This document shows, piece after piece, positions 6,544 to 15,378 of a DNA stretch of 17,981 bases (its first letter is position 1; the number at the start of each line of letters is the position of its first letter). The notes under the pieces were generated by a model. That model was not told the origin of the DNA. It saw nothing but the letters and a program-made list of their open reading frames with translations, and made no database searches. The translations under genes and the position numbers were made by a program. Source of the stretch: Burkholderiales bacterium (GTDB taxonomy: Bacteria > Pseudomonadota > Gammaproteobacteria > Burkholderiales > Burkholderiaceae_C); contig JAABTC010000006.1 of assembly GCA_011390055.1 (NCBI GenBank), positions 1 through 17,981 on the forward strand, written 5' to 3'.

Positions 6544-7497
6544 GTGCGCATCCTGATCGTCAAGACGTCGTCGATGGGCGACGTCGTGCATGCCTTGCCC
6601 GCCGTCAGCGACATCCTGCAAGCGCGGCCGGGAACGGTGATCGACTGGCTGGTGGAGGCGCCTTTCGCGGCCATCCCCGAGCTGCATCCCGGTGTGAGCC
6701 GGGTGTTGCCGCTGGCTTGGCGCAAGTGGCGGCAACGTCTTTGGCAGCTGCAGACGCGGCAAGCGATCGGCGCGCTGCGCAGCGAGCTCCAGCGTGCGCG
6801 TTACGACCTCGTGCTGGACCTGCAGGGCCTGGTGAAGAGCGCGCTGTGGGGCGCGCAGGCGGCCGGGCCTCTGGTGGGCTACGACCGCGCGAGTGCGCGC
6901 GAGCCGCTGGCCACGCTGTTCTACCGCCGCCGTGCCGCGGTGTCCAAATCGCTGCAGGCGGTCGAACGCAACCGCCGGCTCGCCGCTGCACACGTCGGTT
7001 ATGCCATGCCGCAGCGTGCGCCGGACTTCGGCGTGCGCGCGCCGGCGGGCAGCTGGTTGCCCGGTGCGCCGAGCGCGGCGCTGATCCCGTGTGCGAGCCG
7101 GGTGGAAAAACTGTGGCCCGAGTCGAGCTGGATCGCGGTCGGCCAACGCCTGCGTGCCGCCGGGCTGACACCGGTGCTGGTCTGGGGCAGCGACGACGAG
7201 CGTGCGCGTGCCAAGCGCATCGCCGCCGCGTGCGATGGCGTCGTACCGCCCTTCCTGAGCGTGGCCGACATGGCCGCCGTGCTCGGCCGGGCGCGCCAGA
7301 TCGTCGGCCTGGACACCGGCTTCTCGCACCTGGCCGCAGCGTTCGGCCAGCCCACGATCGGCATCTATTGCGACCACGAACCGGGCCTGGCCGGCATCAC
7401 CGGTCCGGGGCCGGTGGCCAGCCTGGGCGGCAAGGCCCAGGTGCCGTCGGTGGCCGCGGTGCTGGCGCAGCTCGAACGCCATCTGCAAAGCGGCTGA
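6544..7497 (+). CDS. waaC: Lipopolysaccharide heptosyltransferase I
   Basis: A 317-residue GT9 enzyme that transfers the first L-glycero-D-manno-heptose from ADP-heptose to Kdo2-lipid A on the cytoplasmic side of the inner membrane. The N-terminal signature ILIVKTSSMGDVVHALPA is near diagnostic for WaaC and places the catalytic Asp at 13. VEKLWPE places the conserved Lys at 189 (Lys192 in E. coli). The donor motif GLDTGFSHLAAAFGQP has Asp257 and His262, close to E. coli Asp261. The length matches the family. The start is GTG 6544-6546, immediately after the TAG of the DUF4254 gene (TAGGTG), which suggests coupling. waaA (Kdo transferase), a frequent neighbour, is not next to it; the gene instead converges on lapB, with 43 bp between the stop codons. 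Confidence 0.95.
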   Translation: MRILIVKTSSMGDVVHALPAVSDILQARPGTVIDWLVEAPFAAIPELHPGVSRVLPLAWRKWRQRLWQLQTRQAIGALRSELQRARYDLVLDLQGLVKSALWGAQAAGPLVGYDRASAREPLATLFYRRRAAVSKSLQAVERNRRLAAAHVGYAMPQRAPDFGVRAPAGSWLPGAPSAALIPCASRVEKLWPESSWIAVGQRLRAAGLTPVLVWGSDDERARAKRIAAACDGVVPPFLSVADMAAVLGRARQIVGLDTGFSHLAAAFGQPTIGIYCDHEPGLAGITGPGPVASLGGKAQVPSVAAVLAQLERHLQSG

Positions 7498-7510
7498 CGC
7501 TGCCTCCGCA

Positions 7511-7532
7511 GCGCGGCCTGTGCAAGCCGCGC
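7511..7532. terminator. Hairpin between convergent waaC and lapB
   Basis: A 7-bp perfect stem GCGCGGC/GCCGCGC (7511-7517 with 7526-7532) encloses an 8-base loop in the 43-bp convergent spacer. There is no T-tract on either strand, so if it ends transcription it would be as a weak bidirectional or roadblock element. It may instead protect mRNA 3' ends. Confidence 0.35.
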
Positions 7533-7540
7533 ATGACGGC

Positions 7541-8674
7541 TCATTGCTCTTCGATCGACCGCGGCGGGAAGCTGTCCCAGCTCAGGCAGCCGGGACACTG
7601 CCAGAAGTAGCGCTGGGCCTCGAAGCCGCAGGCGGCGCAGCGGTAGCGTTGCAACGGCTTGCTGGCCCGATCGACGGCGGCCACCGCCTCGGCCGGCACG
7701 TCGGCAACCTCACGCAGCACCGACGCTGCGGCCGACAAGGTGGGATGGGCCGCAAGGTGCGCAGCACGACGTTGGTGGCGGCGCGCCGGGTCGGCGTCGA
7801 GCCGGTCGATCGCCAGCAGGAGGGCCAGCGAGGGCTCGTCGGCATAGGCCGCCTGCAACACGGCCAGTGCCTCGCGCTCCTGGCCGAGCGCGGCTGCGCT
7901 GGCCGCATAGTCGGCCGCCACCAGCGTGAAGGCGAGCGGATGGCGCTGGCGCAGTTGCGTCCAGGCTTCGAGCGCCAGCGCATGTTCGCCGCGCCGCGCG
8001 TGGCGCTGGCCGGCCTGCGCCCAGGGCCGCGGCGATGACGGTGCGGTGGCTTGCGCCTGCGCCAGTGCAGCCACCGCGGCGGCTGCGTCGCCGCGCTCTT
8101 CGGCCTCCTGCGCCAGCTCGCACCAGTGGTGGGCCACGCGCGAGGCGAACGAACCGGTGCCGGCGGCTTCGAGCCGGGCCGCGTCCTCGCTGGCAGCACG
8201 CCAGTCGCGCGAGCGTTCATGCAGTTGCAGCAGGGCCAGGCGCGCTTCGATGTCGAACCGGGTGCCTTCGAGCACCCGGTAGCCGGCTTCGGCCCGGTCG
8301 AGCAGACCGGCCTTGAGGTAGTCCTGCGCCAGCGCATGCTGGGCCCGTTCGCGCTCGGTGCTGGAAAGGTCGCCGCGTTGCGTCAGGTGCTGGTGCACGC
8401 GCACGGCGCGCTCGAATTCACCGCGGCGCCGAAACAGGTTGCCGAGTGCGAAATGCAGCTCGGTCGTGTCGGGGTCGAGCTGCACCGCTTCGATGAAAGC
8501 ATCGATGGCCTTGTCCTGCTGTTCGTTGAGCAGCAGGTTGAGCCCCTTGTAGTAGGCTTTGGGCGCAGCGTTCTGTTCGCCGCGCCATTGGCGCAGGTCG
8601 AAGCGCGAACCCAGCCAGCCGACCGCGAACGCCAGCGGCAGCGCCAGCAGCAGCCACTGCAGATCGAAGGCCAT
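7541..8674 (-). CDS. lapB: Lipopolysaccharide assembly protein B (TPR and rubredoxin-like)
   Basis: A 377-residue inner-membrane protein. One N-terminal membrane segment (about residues 5-21, LQWLLLALPLAFAVGWL) is followed by the LapB-typical stretch AYYKGLNLLLNEQQDKAIDAF and TPR repeats to about residue 330. A C-terminal rubredoxin-like metal site has four cysteines, CAAC (346, 349) and CPGC (360, 363). In E. coli LapB (YciM) works with FtsH to degrade LpxC and so limits LPS synthesis, and it gathers LPS assembly enzymes. ATG 8674-8672 shares one base with the lapA stop (TGATG), so the pair is coupled. Every feature expected for LapB is present. A longer frame upstream to 9034 only overlaps lapA and is not real. 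Confidence 0.95.
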   Translation of the reverse strand: MAFDLQWLLLALPLAFAVGWLGSRFDLRQWRGEQNAAPKAYYKGLNLLLNEQQDKAIDAFIEAVQLDPDTTELHFALGNLFRRRGEFERAVRVHQHLTQRGDLSSTERERAQHALAQDYLKAGLLDRAEAGYRVLEGTRFDIEARLALLQLHERSRDWRAASEDAARLEAAGTGSFASRVAHHWCELAQEAEERGDAAAAVAALAQAQATAPSSPRPWAQAGQRHARRGEHALALEAWTQLRQRHPLAFTLVAADYAASAAALGQEREALAVLQAAYADEPSLALLLAIDRLDADPARRHQRRAAHLAAHPTLSAAASVLREVADVPAEAVAAVDRASKPLQRYRCAACGFEAQRYFWQCPGCLSWDSFPPRSIEEQ

Positions 8675-8988
8675 CAGAGGCCTTCGCGCGGCGGCACAGC
8701 CGCTTCCGCGCCGAAGGCCGACGGGACCAGGGTCGAAGGCGCGCTGGGCTGCATGGGCGGCGGCGCGGCCAGCTTGGCCACGCGGCGTTGGCGCCACCAG
8801 CTCGGCACCATCGCCAGCACGCCGATCGTGCAGCCGGCTGCGAAGGCGGCGAGCACGACGATCACCATCGGCGCATGCCACTCGAAGCCGAAGAACCAGC
8901 GCACGGCCACGGCCTGCTGGTTGTTCAACGCGAACGCGAACAGCGCGAAGAAGATGAAGGCTCGGACGAGCCAGGCAAGAGCACGCAT
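8674..8988 (-). CDS. lapA: LapA family inner-membrane protein (DUF1049, YciS-like)
   Basis: A 104-residue protein with two hydrophobic segments (about residues 5-22 and 40-60). They are separated by NNQQAVAVRWFFGFEW, the hallmark of the LapA/YciS family, where N-Q-x-V and a W/F-rich loop precede the second helix. The tail after about residue 62 is basic, then Pro/Ala-rich. In E. coli LapA is co-transcribed with LapB and takes part in LPS assembly at the inner membrane; its exact role is less clear than that of LapB. The ATG at 8988 lies only 9 bp after a TAGAAT box, and no Shine-Dalgarno sequence is present, so a leaderless or near-leaderless message is possible. Confidence 0.9.
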   Translation of the reverse strand: MRALAWLVRAFIFFALFAFALNNQQAVAVRWFFGFEWHAPMVIVVLAAFAAGCTIGVLAMVPSWWRQRRVAKLAAPPPMQPSAPSTLVPSAFGAEAAVPPREGL

Positions 8989-8997
8989 CGGCGGCCG

Positions 8998-9003
8998 ATT
9001 CTA
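8998..9003 (-). promoter_or_regulatory. Candidate -10 box of lapA-lapB
   Basis: On the minus strand TAGAAT (9003 to 8998) matches the sigma70 -10 in 5 of 6 positions and lies 9 bp before the lapA ATG. The -35 region is weak (TTCTGC, 9025 to 9020, 16-bp spacer). Its position just downstream of the ihfB terminator suggests lapAB has its own promoter. Confidence 0.45.
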
Positions 9004-9042
9004 CGGGCGCTGCGGCGCTGCAGAACGCAGCCATTCAGATGC

Positions 9043-9064
9043 AAAACGCGCCCCGCAGGGCGCG
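9043..9064 (-). terminator. Intrinsic terminator of the rpsA-ihfB transcript
   Basis: On the minus strand a 7-bp perfect G+C stem CGCGCCC/GGGCGCG with a TGCG loop (9064-9047) is followed directly by TTTT (9046-9043). It lies 20 bp after the ihfB stop and before the lapA promoter, so it separates the long housekeeping operon from lapAB. Confidence 0.7.
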
Positions 9065-9084
9065 CATCGCACGCGGCGCGAGGT

Positions 9085-9414
9085 TCAGGGGCGGGGGCCC
9101 GTGCTCCCGGTTTCGGCGCTGTCGAGCACCGGCACGTTGGCGTCGACCGCCTCGCGCAGGGCCTTGCCCGGCTTGAAGTGCGGCACCAGCTTTTCAGGGA
9201 TCGTGACCTGCTCGCCACTGCGCGGGTTGCGGCCCACGCGGGGCGGACGCCGGTTGATCGAGAAGCTGCCGAAGCCCCGGATCTCGATGCGGTGCCCGCG
9301 CGAGAGCGCGTCGGACATCGCATCGAGCATCGTCTTCACCGCGAACTCGGTGTCGCGGTGGGTGAGCTGGCCGAAACGTTCGGCCAGCGCAGCCACGAGG
9401 TCGGAGCGGGTCAT
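9085..9414 (-). CDS. ihfB: Integration host factor subunit beta
   Basis: A 109-residue DNA-bending protein of the HU/IHF family that pairs with IhfA and bends DNA sharply at specific sites. It begins TRSDLVAALAERFGQL. It has the core GFGSF (residues 47-51) and the beta-arm motif RRPPRVGRNPRSGE, with the intercalating proline at 64. The C-terminus runs about 15 residues beyond the core (DSAETGSTGPRP), longer than the 94-residue E. coli protein but common in betaproteobacteria. ATG 9414-9412 is the start that fits the family; an in-frame ATG 22 codons upstream lies inside rpsA. The gene follows rpsA by 19 bp, as in E. coli and most betaproteobacteria, so co-transcription with rpsA is expected. 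Confidence 0.95.
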   Translation of the reverse strand: MTRSDLVAALAERFGQLTHRDTEFAVKTMLDAMSDALSRGHRIEIRGFGSFSINRRPPRVGRNPRSGEQVTIPEKLVPHFKPGKALREAVDANVPVLDSAETGSTGPRP

Positions 9415-9433
9415 GGCAGGACCGCGCGCAGGA

Positions 9434-11155
<1,722 letters not shown>

Positions 11156-11298
11156 GAAGTGTGTGTTTCCTGGCGCCGGCGAAACAGGGGAGGGTGTGCC
11201 GGCAGTCGTGCCACGGGGCGTGGCGGTTGGGTTGCGATCTGCCGCGCCGGAGAGACGCGGCGGCGAATTGCGAACGCCGAACCTGGGAGAAGGATGAC
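11156..11298 (-). promoter_or_regulatory. rpsA leader with ribosome site and hairpins
   Basis: This 143-bp gap between the cmk stop and the rpsA start holds no gene. Reading the minus strand it has AGGAAA (11171-11166) as ribosome site. Just upstream is a stem of GCCGGC at 11198-11203 paired with 11175-11180 around a 17-base loop. A second stem, GCCGCG/CGCGGC at 11241-11246 with 11256-11261, has a 9-base loop. No convincing promoter is seen. By analogy with E. coli rpsA, leader folding could mediate S1 autoregulation; this is inference. Confidence 0.4.
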
Positions 11299-13332
11299 TC
11301 AGGCTTCGGTGAACGGCCTGCGTCGTTCCCAGGCATCCAGCACCCACGCAACCGATTGCTCGATGGTGACTGCGGAGTTGTCCAGCAACAACGCGTCTTC
11401 GGCTGGCTTCAAGGGGGCGACCGGGCGAGAACTGTCGCGCAGGTCACGCGACTCGAGGTCGGCGCGAAGACTGTCGATGTTAGCCGAAAGGCCCTTGGAC
11501 ATCAATTGCCGGTGCCGGCGCAGGGCACGCTGGCCGGCAGTCGCGGTCAGGTAGATCTTCAGCGCAGCATCCGGGAACACCACGCTGCCCATGTCGCGGC
11601 CGTCGGCCACCAAGCCCGGCAGGCCGCGGAAGGAAAGCTGCAGCGCATGCAGCGCCTGGCGCACGGCGGGCAGGGCGGCCACGCGCGACGCCGCCAGGCC
11701 CACGGCCTCCTCGCGCAGGGCTTCGCTCACCTCCTCGTCGCCGAGCCAGATCTGGCCGCCGGCGAAACGCAACGGCAGCGCCGCGGCCCGCGCGGCGATC
11801 GCTGCGGCCGCTTCGGCGTCCGGCGCGCCCTGCCCGGGCAGCAGACCGGCCCGCAAGGCCGTCAGCGCGGCCACGCGGTAGATCGAGCCCGAGTCGAGCA
11901 GTCGGTAACCCAGTCGCTCGGCCACGGCCGCCGCCAGGGTGCCTTTGCCGGAGGCGGTGGGTCCGTCGATCGTGATCACCGGAATCTGGTGCGGATCGGC
12001 TTGCGCGAGGGCGAACAACGCTTCGAAATAATCTGGGTAGGTCTTGCCCACGCAAGCCGGGTCTTCAATGCGCACCGGCTGGCCACCGAAGCTCGCGAGC
12101 GAGGCGCACATCGCCATGCGGTGATCGTCGTAGGTGTGCATCACTGCGGGGCGCCAGCCGTCGCTCTGTGCAGGCGGAACGATGCGCAACGAGTCCGGCG
12201 CCTCGTCGACCCTCGCGCCGAGCTTGCGGAGTTCGATGGCCATCGCGCTCAGCCGGTCGGTTTCCTTCACGCGCCAGCTCGCGATGTTGCGCAGCGTCGA
12301 AGGCCCGTCGGCGTAGAGCGCCATCACCGCCAGGGTCATGGCGGCGTCCGGGATGGCATTGCAGTCGAGGTCGATGGCCTTCAGCGGCCATGCGCCGCGC
12401 TGCACCTCCAGCCGGTTGGCCTGGCTGCGCACCACCGCTCCCATCGCCTGCGCGGCATCGACGAAGCGGATGTCGCCCTGGATCGAGTGCTCGCCGACGC
12501 CTTCGATGCACACCGGCGCCTCGGTCGCGCCCAGAGCGCCGAGCGCGATGAAGTACGACGCGGACGAAGCATCGCCTTCGACATGCACCTCACCCGGTGA
12601 ACGGTAGTGGCTGCCGGCCGGGACCGTGAAGCGTTGCCAGCCGTCGCGCTGCACGAGGATGCCGAAGCGCGCGAGCAGTGCCAGCGTGATCTCGACGTAG
12701 GGCTTGGAAATCAGCTCGCCTTCGACTTCGATCACGAGTCCGGCAGCGTCGCTCGCCGCCAGCGGCAGCGCGAGCAAAAGGGCGGTGAGGAACTGGCTCG
12801 ACACGTCGCCGCGCACGCGGATGGCCTGTGTGGTCGAGAGTTGGCCGCCTGCGGTGCCCTGCACCGCCAGCGGCGGATAGCCCTCCTGCCCGAGCGCATC
12901 GATCTGGCAGCCGATGCGGCGCAGGGCATCCACCAAGTCGGCGATCGGGCGCTCGTGCATGCGCGGCACGCCGCGCAACACGAAACGCCCACCTTGCTGC
13001 GCTGCCAGCACCGCCAGGGCGGCAGCCAACGGGCGCATCGCGGTGCCCGCGTTGCCGAGGAAAAGATCCGCTTCGTGCACCGCCAGCCGTCCGCCGAGCC
13101 CGCTGACCCGCAGCGCGGCGCCCTCGCGCTCGACACCGCAGCCGAGCGTCTGCAGCGCGTTCAGCATCACGCGGGTGTCGTCCGAATCGAGCAGGTCGTG
13201 GACCAGCGTCGTGCCAGCCGAGAGCCCCGCCAGCAGCAGCACACGGTTGGAGATGCTCTTGGAGCCCGGCAGCACCACCGTGCCCGCGGCGCGGGCCAAC
13301 GGGGGCAGGTCGACGAAAGGGATGGGCAGCAC
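11299..13332 (-). CDS. aroA-cmk: Bifunctional 3-phosphoshikimate 1-carboxyvinyltransferase / cytidylate kinase (AroA-Cmk fusion)
   Basis: A 677-residue fusion of two normally separate enzymes, both complete. Residues 1 to about 445 are EPSP synthase (shikimate-3-phosphate + PEP to EPSP). They include LPGSKSISNR (Lys25, Ser26, Arg30), the class I loop LFLGNAGTAMRP (Gly96, Thr97, Pro101, as in the glyphosate-sensitive E. coli enzyme), RVKETDRL and DDHRMAM. Residues about 450-677 are CMP kinase, with P-loop GPTASGKGT (457-465), LDSGSIYR, DGRDMGSVVFPDA and the lid segment ESRDLRDSSR. The join QADPHQIPV has no stop or frameshift. The start is GTG 13332-13330, 23 bp after the tyrA stop; an alternative CTG lies just upstream. 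GTG at 11979-11977 (Val452) could serve as an internal start for a free kinase. Such fusions are annotated in some Burkholderiales. The gene sits between tyrA and rpsA, where aroA and cmk are normally adjacent. Confidence 0.94.
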   Translation of the reverse strand: MLPIPFVDLPPLARAAGTVVLPGSKSISNRVLLLAGLSAGTTLVHDLLDSDDTRVMLNALQTLGCGVEREGAALRVSGLGGRLAVHEADLFLGNAGTAMRPLAAALAVLAAQQGGRFVLRGVPRMHERPIADLVDALRRIGCQIDALGQEGYPPLAVQGTAGGQLSTTQAIRVRGDVSSQFLTALLLALPLAASDAAGLVIEVEGELISKPYVEITLALLARFGILVQRDGWQRFTVPAGSHYRSPGEVHVEGDASSASYFIALGALGATEAPVCIEGVGEHSIQGDIRFVDAAQAMGAVVRSQANRLEVQRGAWPLKAIDLDCNAIPDAAMTLAVMALYADGPSTLRNIASWRVKETDRLSAMAIELRKLGARVDEAPDSLRIVPPAQSDGWRPAVMHTYDDHRMAMCASLASFGGQPVRIEDPACVGKTYPDYFEALFALAQADPHQIPVITIDGPTASGKGTLAAAVAERLGYRLLDSGSIYRVAALTALRAGLLPGQGAPDAEAAAAIAARAAALPLRFAGGQIWLGDEEVSEALREEAVGLAASRVAALPAVRQALHALQLSFRGLPGLVADGRDMGSVVFPDAALKIYLTATAGQRALRRHRQLMSKGLSANIDSLRADLESRDLRDSSRPVAPLKPAEDALLLDNSAVTIEQSVAWVLDAWERRRPFTEA

Positions 13333-13355
13333 GGGCAGGGCAGCGGCGAGTCTGC

Positions 13356-14243
13356 TCAGCGCGGGGCAGGCTTGGACGTGCTGCCCTGCATCTGCCAGCT
13401 GCTGCGGGCCTCCGAGGCCTGTCGCAGCAAGTCTTCCAGTGCTTCGATGTTGCCCGAGCGGATCACATGCTCGAGGGCGTCCAGCGTGTGCCGGAAGCGC
13501 AGCGACTGCTTCAGCAACTCTTCGCGGTTGGCGACCAGGATGTCGCGCCAGACCGTCGGGTCGCTTGCGGCGATGCGCGTGAAGTCGCGAAAACCAGGCC
13601 CCGCAAGCGCCAGGAATTCCTTGCCGGCAGGCTGTTTCACGACGGCACTGAAATAGGCGAAGGCCAGCAGGTGAGGCAGGTGGCTGACGGCTGCAAAGGC
13701 GGCGTCATGGTTCTCCGGCGTCATCATCAAGACCTGCGCACCGATGGCGCTCCAGACATCGGTGGCCTTCTGCACCAGCGCGGGATCGGTGCTGGGCAAC
13801 GGCGTCAGGATGACCTGGCGGTGGGTGTACAGGGACGCGTCGGCATGGGCGATGCCAGCCGCTTCCTTGCCCGCGATCGGATGCGCCGGCACGAAGCTCG
13901 TGATGCGCTCCTTGAGCACGCGGCGCGCGGCGTCGACCACGTCGCGCTTGGTCGAGCCGACGTCCATGAACAGCACGCCCGGCTCGACCAGGTGTCGGAT
14001 CGCCTTGAACGTGGCTTCGGTAGCCGCCACCGGCACCGCCAGCAGCACGATGTCGGAGCCCGAGACCGCCAGCAACGCCGACTCGGCCACATCGTCGATC
14101 ACGCCGAGCTGGCGCGCCCGCTCGGTGGTCGAGGGCGATTTGCTGTAGCCGATCACGCGCTGGACCAGGCCGGCGCGCTTCAAGGCCAGCGCGAACGACC
14201 CGCCCATCAGGCCGCAGCCGATCAAACCGAGCTGTTGAAACAT
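13356..14243 (-). CDS. tyrA: Prephenate dehydrogenase family protein
   Basis: A 295-residue NAD(P)-dependent dehydrogenase that oxidatively decarboxylates prephenate (or dehydrogenates arogenate) towards tyrosine. The N-terminal Rossmann motif is GLIGCGLMGGS (GxGxxG from Gly9). DVGSTKRDVV follows, then PAHPIAGKEAAGIAHA, which holds the catalytic His region. The helical dimerisation domain contains SHLPHLLAFA and GPGFRDFTRIAASDPTVW. There is no fused chorismate mutase or ACT domain, as is usual for betaproteobacterial TyrA. ATG 14243-14241 lies 2 bp after the pheA stop, which implies tight coupling. In many Burkholderiales a hisC-type aminotransferase lies between pheA and tyrA; here there is none. 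Substrate preference (prephenate or arogenate, NAD or NADP) cannot be told from sequence by eye. Confidence 0.94.
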   Translation of the reverse strand: MFQQLGLIGCGLMGGSFALALKRAGLVQRVIGYSKSPSTTERARQLGVIDDVAESALLAVSGSDIVLLAVPVAATEATFKAIRHLVEPGVLFMDVGSTKRDVVDAARRVLKERITSFVPAHPIAGKEAAGIAHADASLYTHRQVILTPLPSTDPALVQKATDVWSAIGAQVLMMTPENHDAAFAAVSHLPHLLAFAYFSAVVKQPAGKEFLALAGPGFRDFTRIAASDPTVWRDILVANREELLKQSLRFRHTLDALEHVIRSGNIEALEDLLRQASEARSSWQMQGSTSKPAPR

Positions 14244-14245
14244 GC

Positions 14246-15349
14246 TCAGTGGACGTCCAGCGGGTAGGTACCCAGAAGCTTGTAGAACGCGCAGACGCTA
14301 CGCAGTTCGGCCAACGCAAGCGACACCGCCGGCTCGTCGGGATGGCCCGCGATGTCGATGTAGAAAAAGTATTCCCATTGGCCGGAGCGCGCCGGTCGCG
14401 ACTCGAACCGCGTCATCGACACGCCGTGGGCCTTGAGCGGAACCAGCATGTCGTGCACGGCGCCCGGCCGGTTGGCGACCGAGACCACCAGGCTGGTGCA
14501 ATCGTGGCCCGAGGCCTTCGGTTGTGGATGCCGCTCGGGTTGCGTGACGATGGCAAAGCGCGTGCGGTTGTGCGGATCGTCCTGGATCGCGGGAGCCACC
14601 GTGTGCAGCCCCCACTCGCTGCCGGCGCGCTCGCTCGCCACGGCCGCCAGCGAGCCGTCGAGCGAGGCCAGCCGAGCGCCTTCGGCATTGCTCGACACCG
14701 GCCGGCGCTCGACCAGCGGCAGGTGGTTCAACAACCAGTTGTGGCACTGCGCCAGGGCCTGCGGGTGGGCGCAGACCGCCACGATGCCTTCCAGCGTCGG
14801 CTGGGTGCGCAGCAGGTTGTGGCGCACCGCCAGGCTGGTCTCGCCGATGATCGCCAAGGGGGTGGCGAGGAACAGGTCGAGTGAGCGAGCGACGACGCCT
14901 TCGGTCGAGTTCTCGACCGGCACCACGCCGAAGTCGGCCCCCCCACCGGCGGCGCTGCGGAACACTTCGTCGATGCTGACGCACGGCACACGCGTGATCG
15001 AAGCGCCGAAGAAGGCCAGGGCGGCCTGTTCGCTGAAGGTGCCGGCCGGCCCCAGGTAGGCCACGCGCGTGGGCGCTTCCAGGGCCCTGCTGGCCGACAT
15101 GATCTCGCGCCAGATCGGCGCAATGCAGTCGTTGCGCAGCGGTCCGGTGTTGACGGCCTTCAAGCCATCGATGACCTGCGCTTCGCGCTCGGGCCGGAAG
15201 ACCGGCGAACCCTCGTGCCGCTTGAGCTCCCCAACTTCGAGCGCCAGCCCCGAGCGCTGGTTCAGCAGGCGCAGCAGTTCGCGGTCGACGGCATCGATGC
15301 GGGCACGCAGCGCAGCCAGCGCGGCATCGGAAACGACGGGGCCGGCCAT
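14246..15349 (-). CDS. pheA: Bifunctional chorismate mutase / prephenate dehydratase (P-protein)
   Basis: A 367-residue enzyme that turns chorismate into prephenate and then phenylpyruvate. The AroQ-type chorismate mutase covers about residues 8-95 (LRARIDAVDRELLRLLNQRS, then VFRPEREAQVI). The dehydratase domain starts at RVAYLGPAGTFSEQAA and holds the catalytic TRF motif at residues 263-265. The C-terminal ACT domain has NRPGAVHDML and the phenylalanine-binding ESRP motif at 316-319, so feedback inhibition by phenylalanine is expected. ATG 15349 fits the family N-terminus, with no strong ribosome site. The gene follows the DUF2059 gene by 29 bp and precedes tyrA by 2 bp. serC, the usual upstream neighbour in betaproteobacteria, is absent here. 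Confidence 0.96.
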   Translation of the reverse strand: MAGPVVSDAALAALRARIDAVDRELLRLLNQRSGLALEVGELKRHEGSPVFRPEREAQVIDGLKAVNTGPLRNDCIAPIWREIMSASRALEAPTRVAYLGPAGTFSEQAALAFFGASITRVPCVSIDEVFRSAAGGGADFGVVPVENSTEGVVARSLDLFLATPLAIIGETSLAVRHNLLRTQPTLEGIVAVCAHPQALAQCHNWLLNHLPLVERRPVSSNAEGARLASLDGSLAAVASERAGSEWGLHTVAPAIQDDPHNRTRFAIVTQPERHPQPKASGHDCTSLVVSVANRPGAVHDMLVPLKAHGVSMTRFESRPARSGQWEYFFYIDIAGHPDEPAVSLALAELRSVCAFYKLLGTYPLDVH

Positions 15350-15378
15350 CGGGCGTGTTCAGCGCGGTCGCGGGCGCT

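Noticed and set aside
5815..7488. Minus-strand N-terminal extension giving the first GT9 protein 879 residues
   Set aside because: The extension is antisense to the DUF4254 gene and waaC and has no protein-like sequence; the homology starts at 5814.
11977..12000. Assembly error joining separate aroA and cmk
   Set aside because: The frame is continuous, the linker is natural in composition, and AroA-Cmk fusions are annotated in related Burkholderiales.
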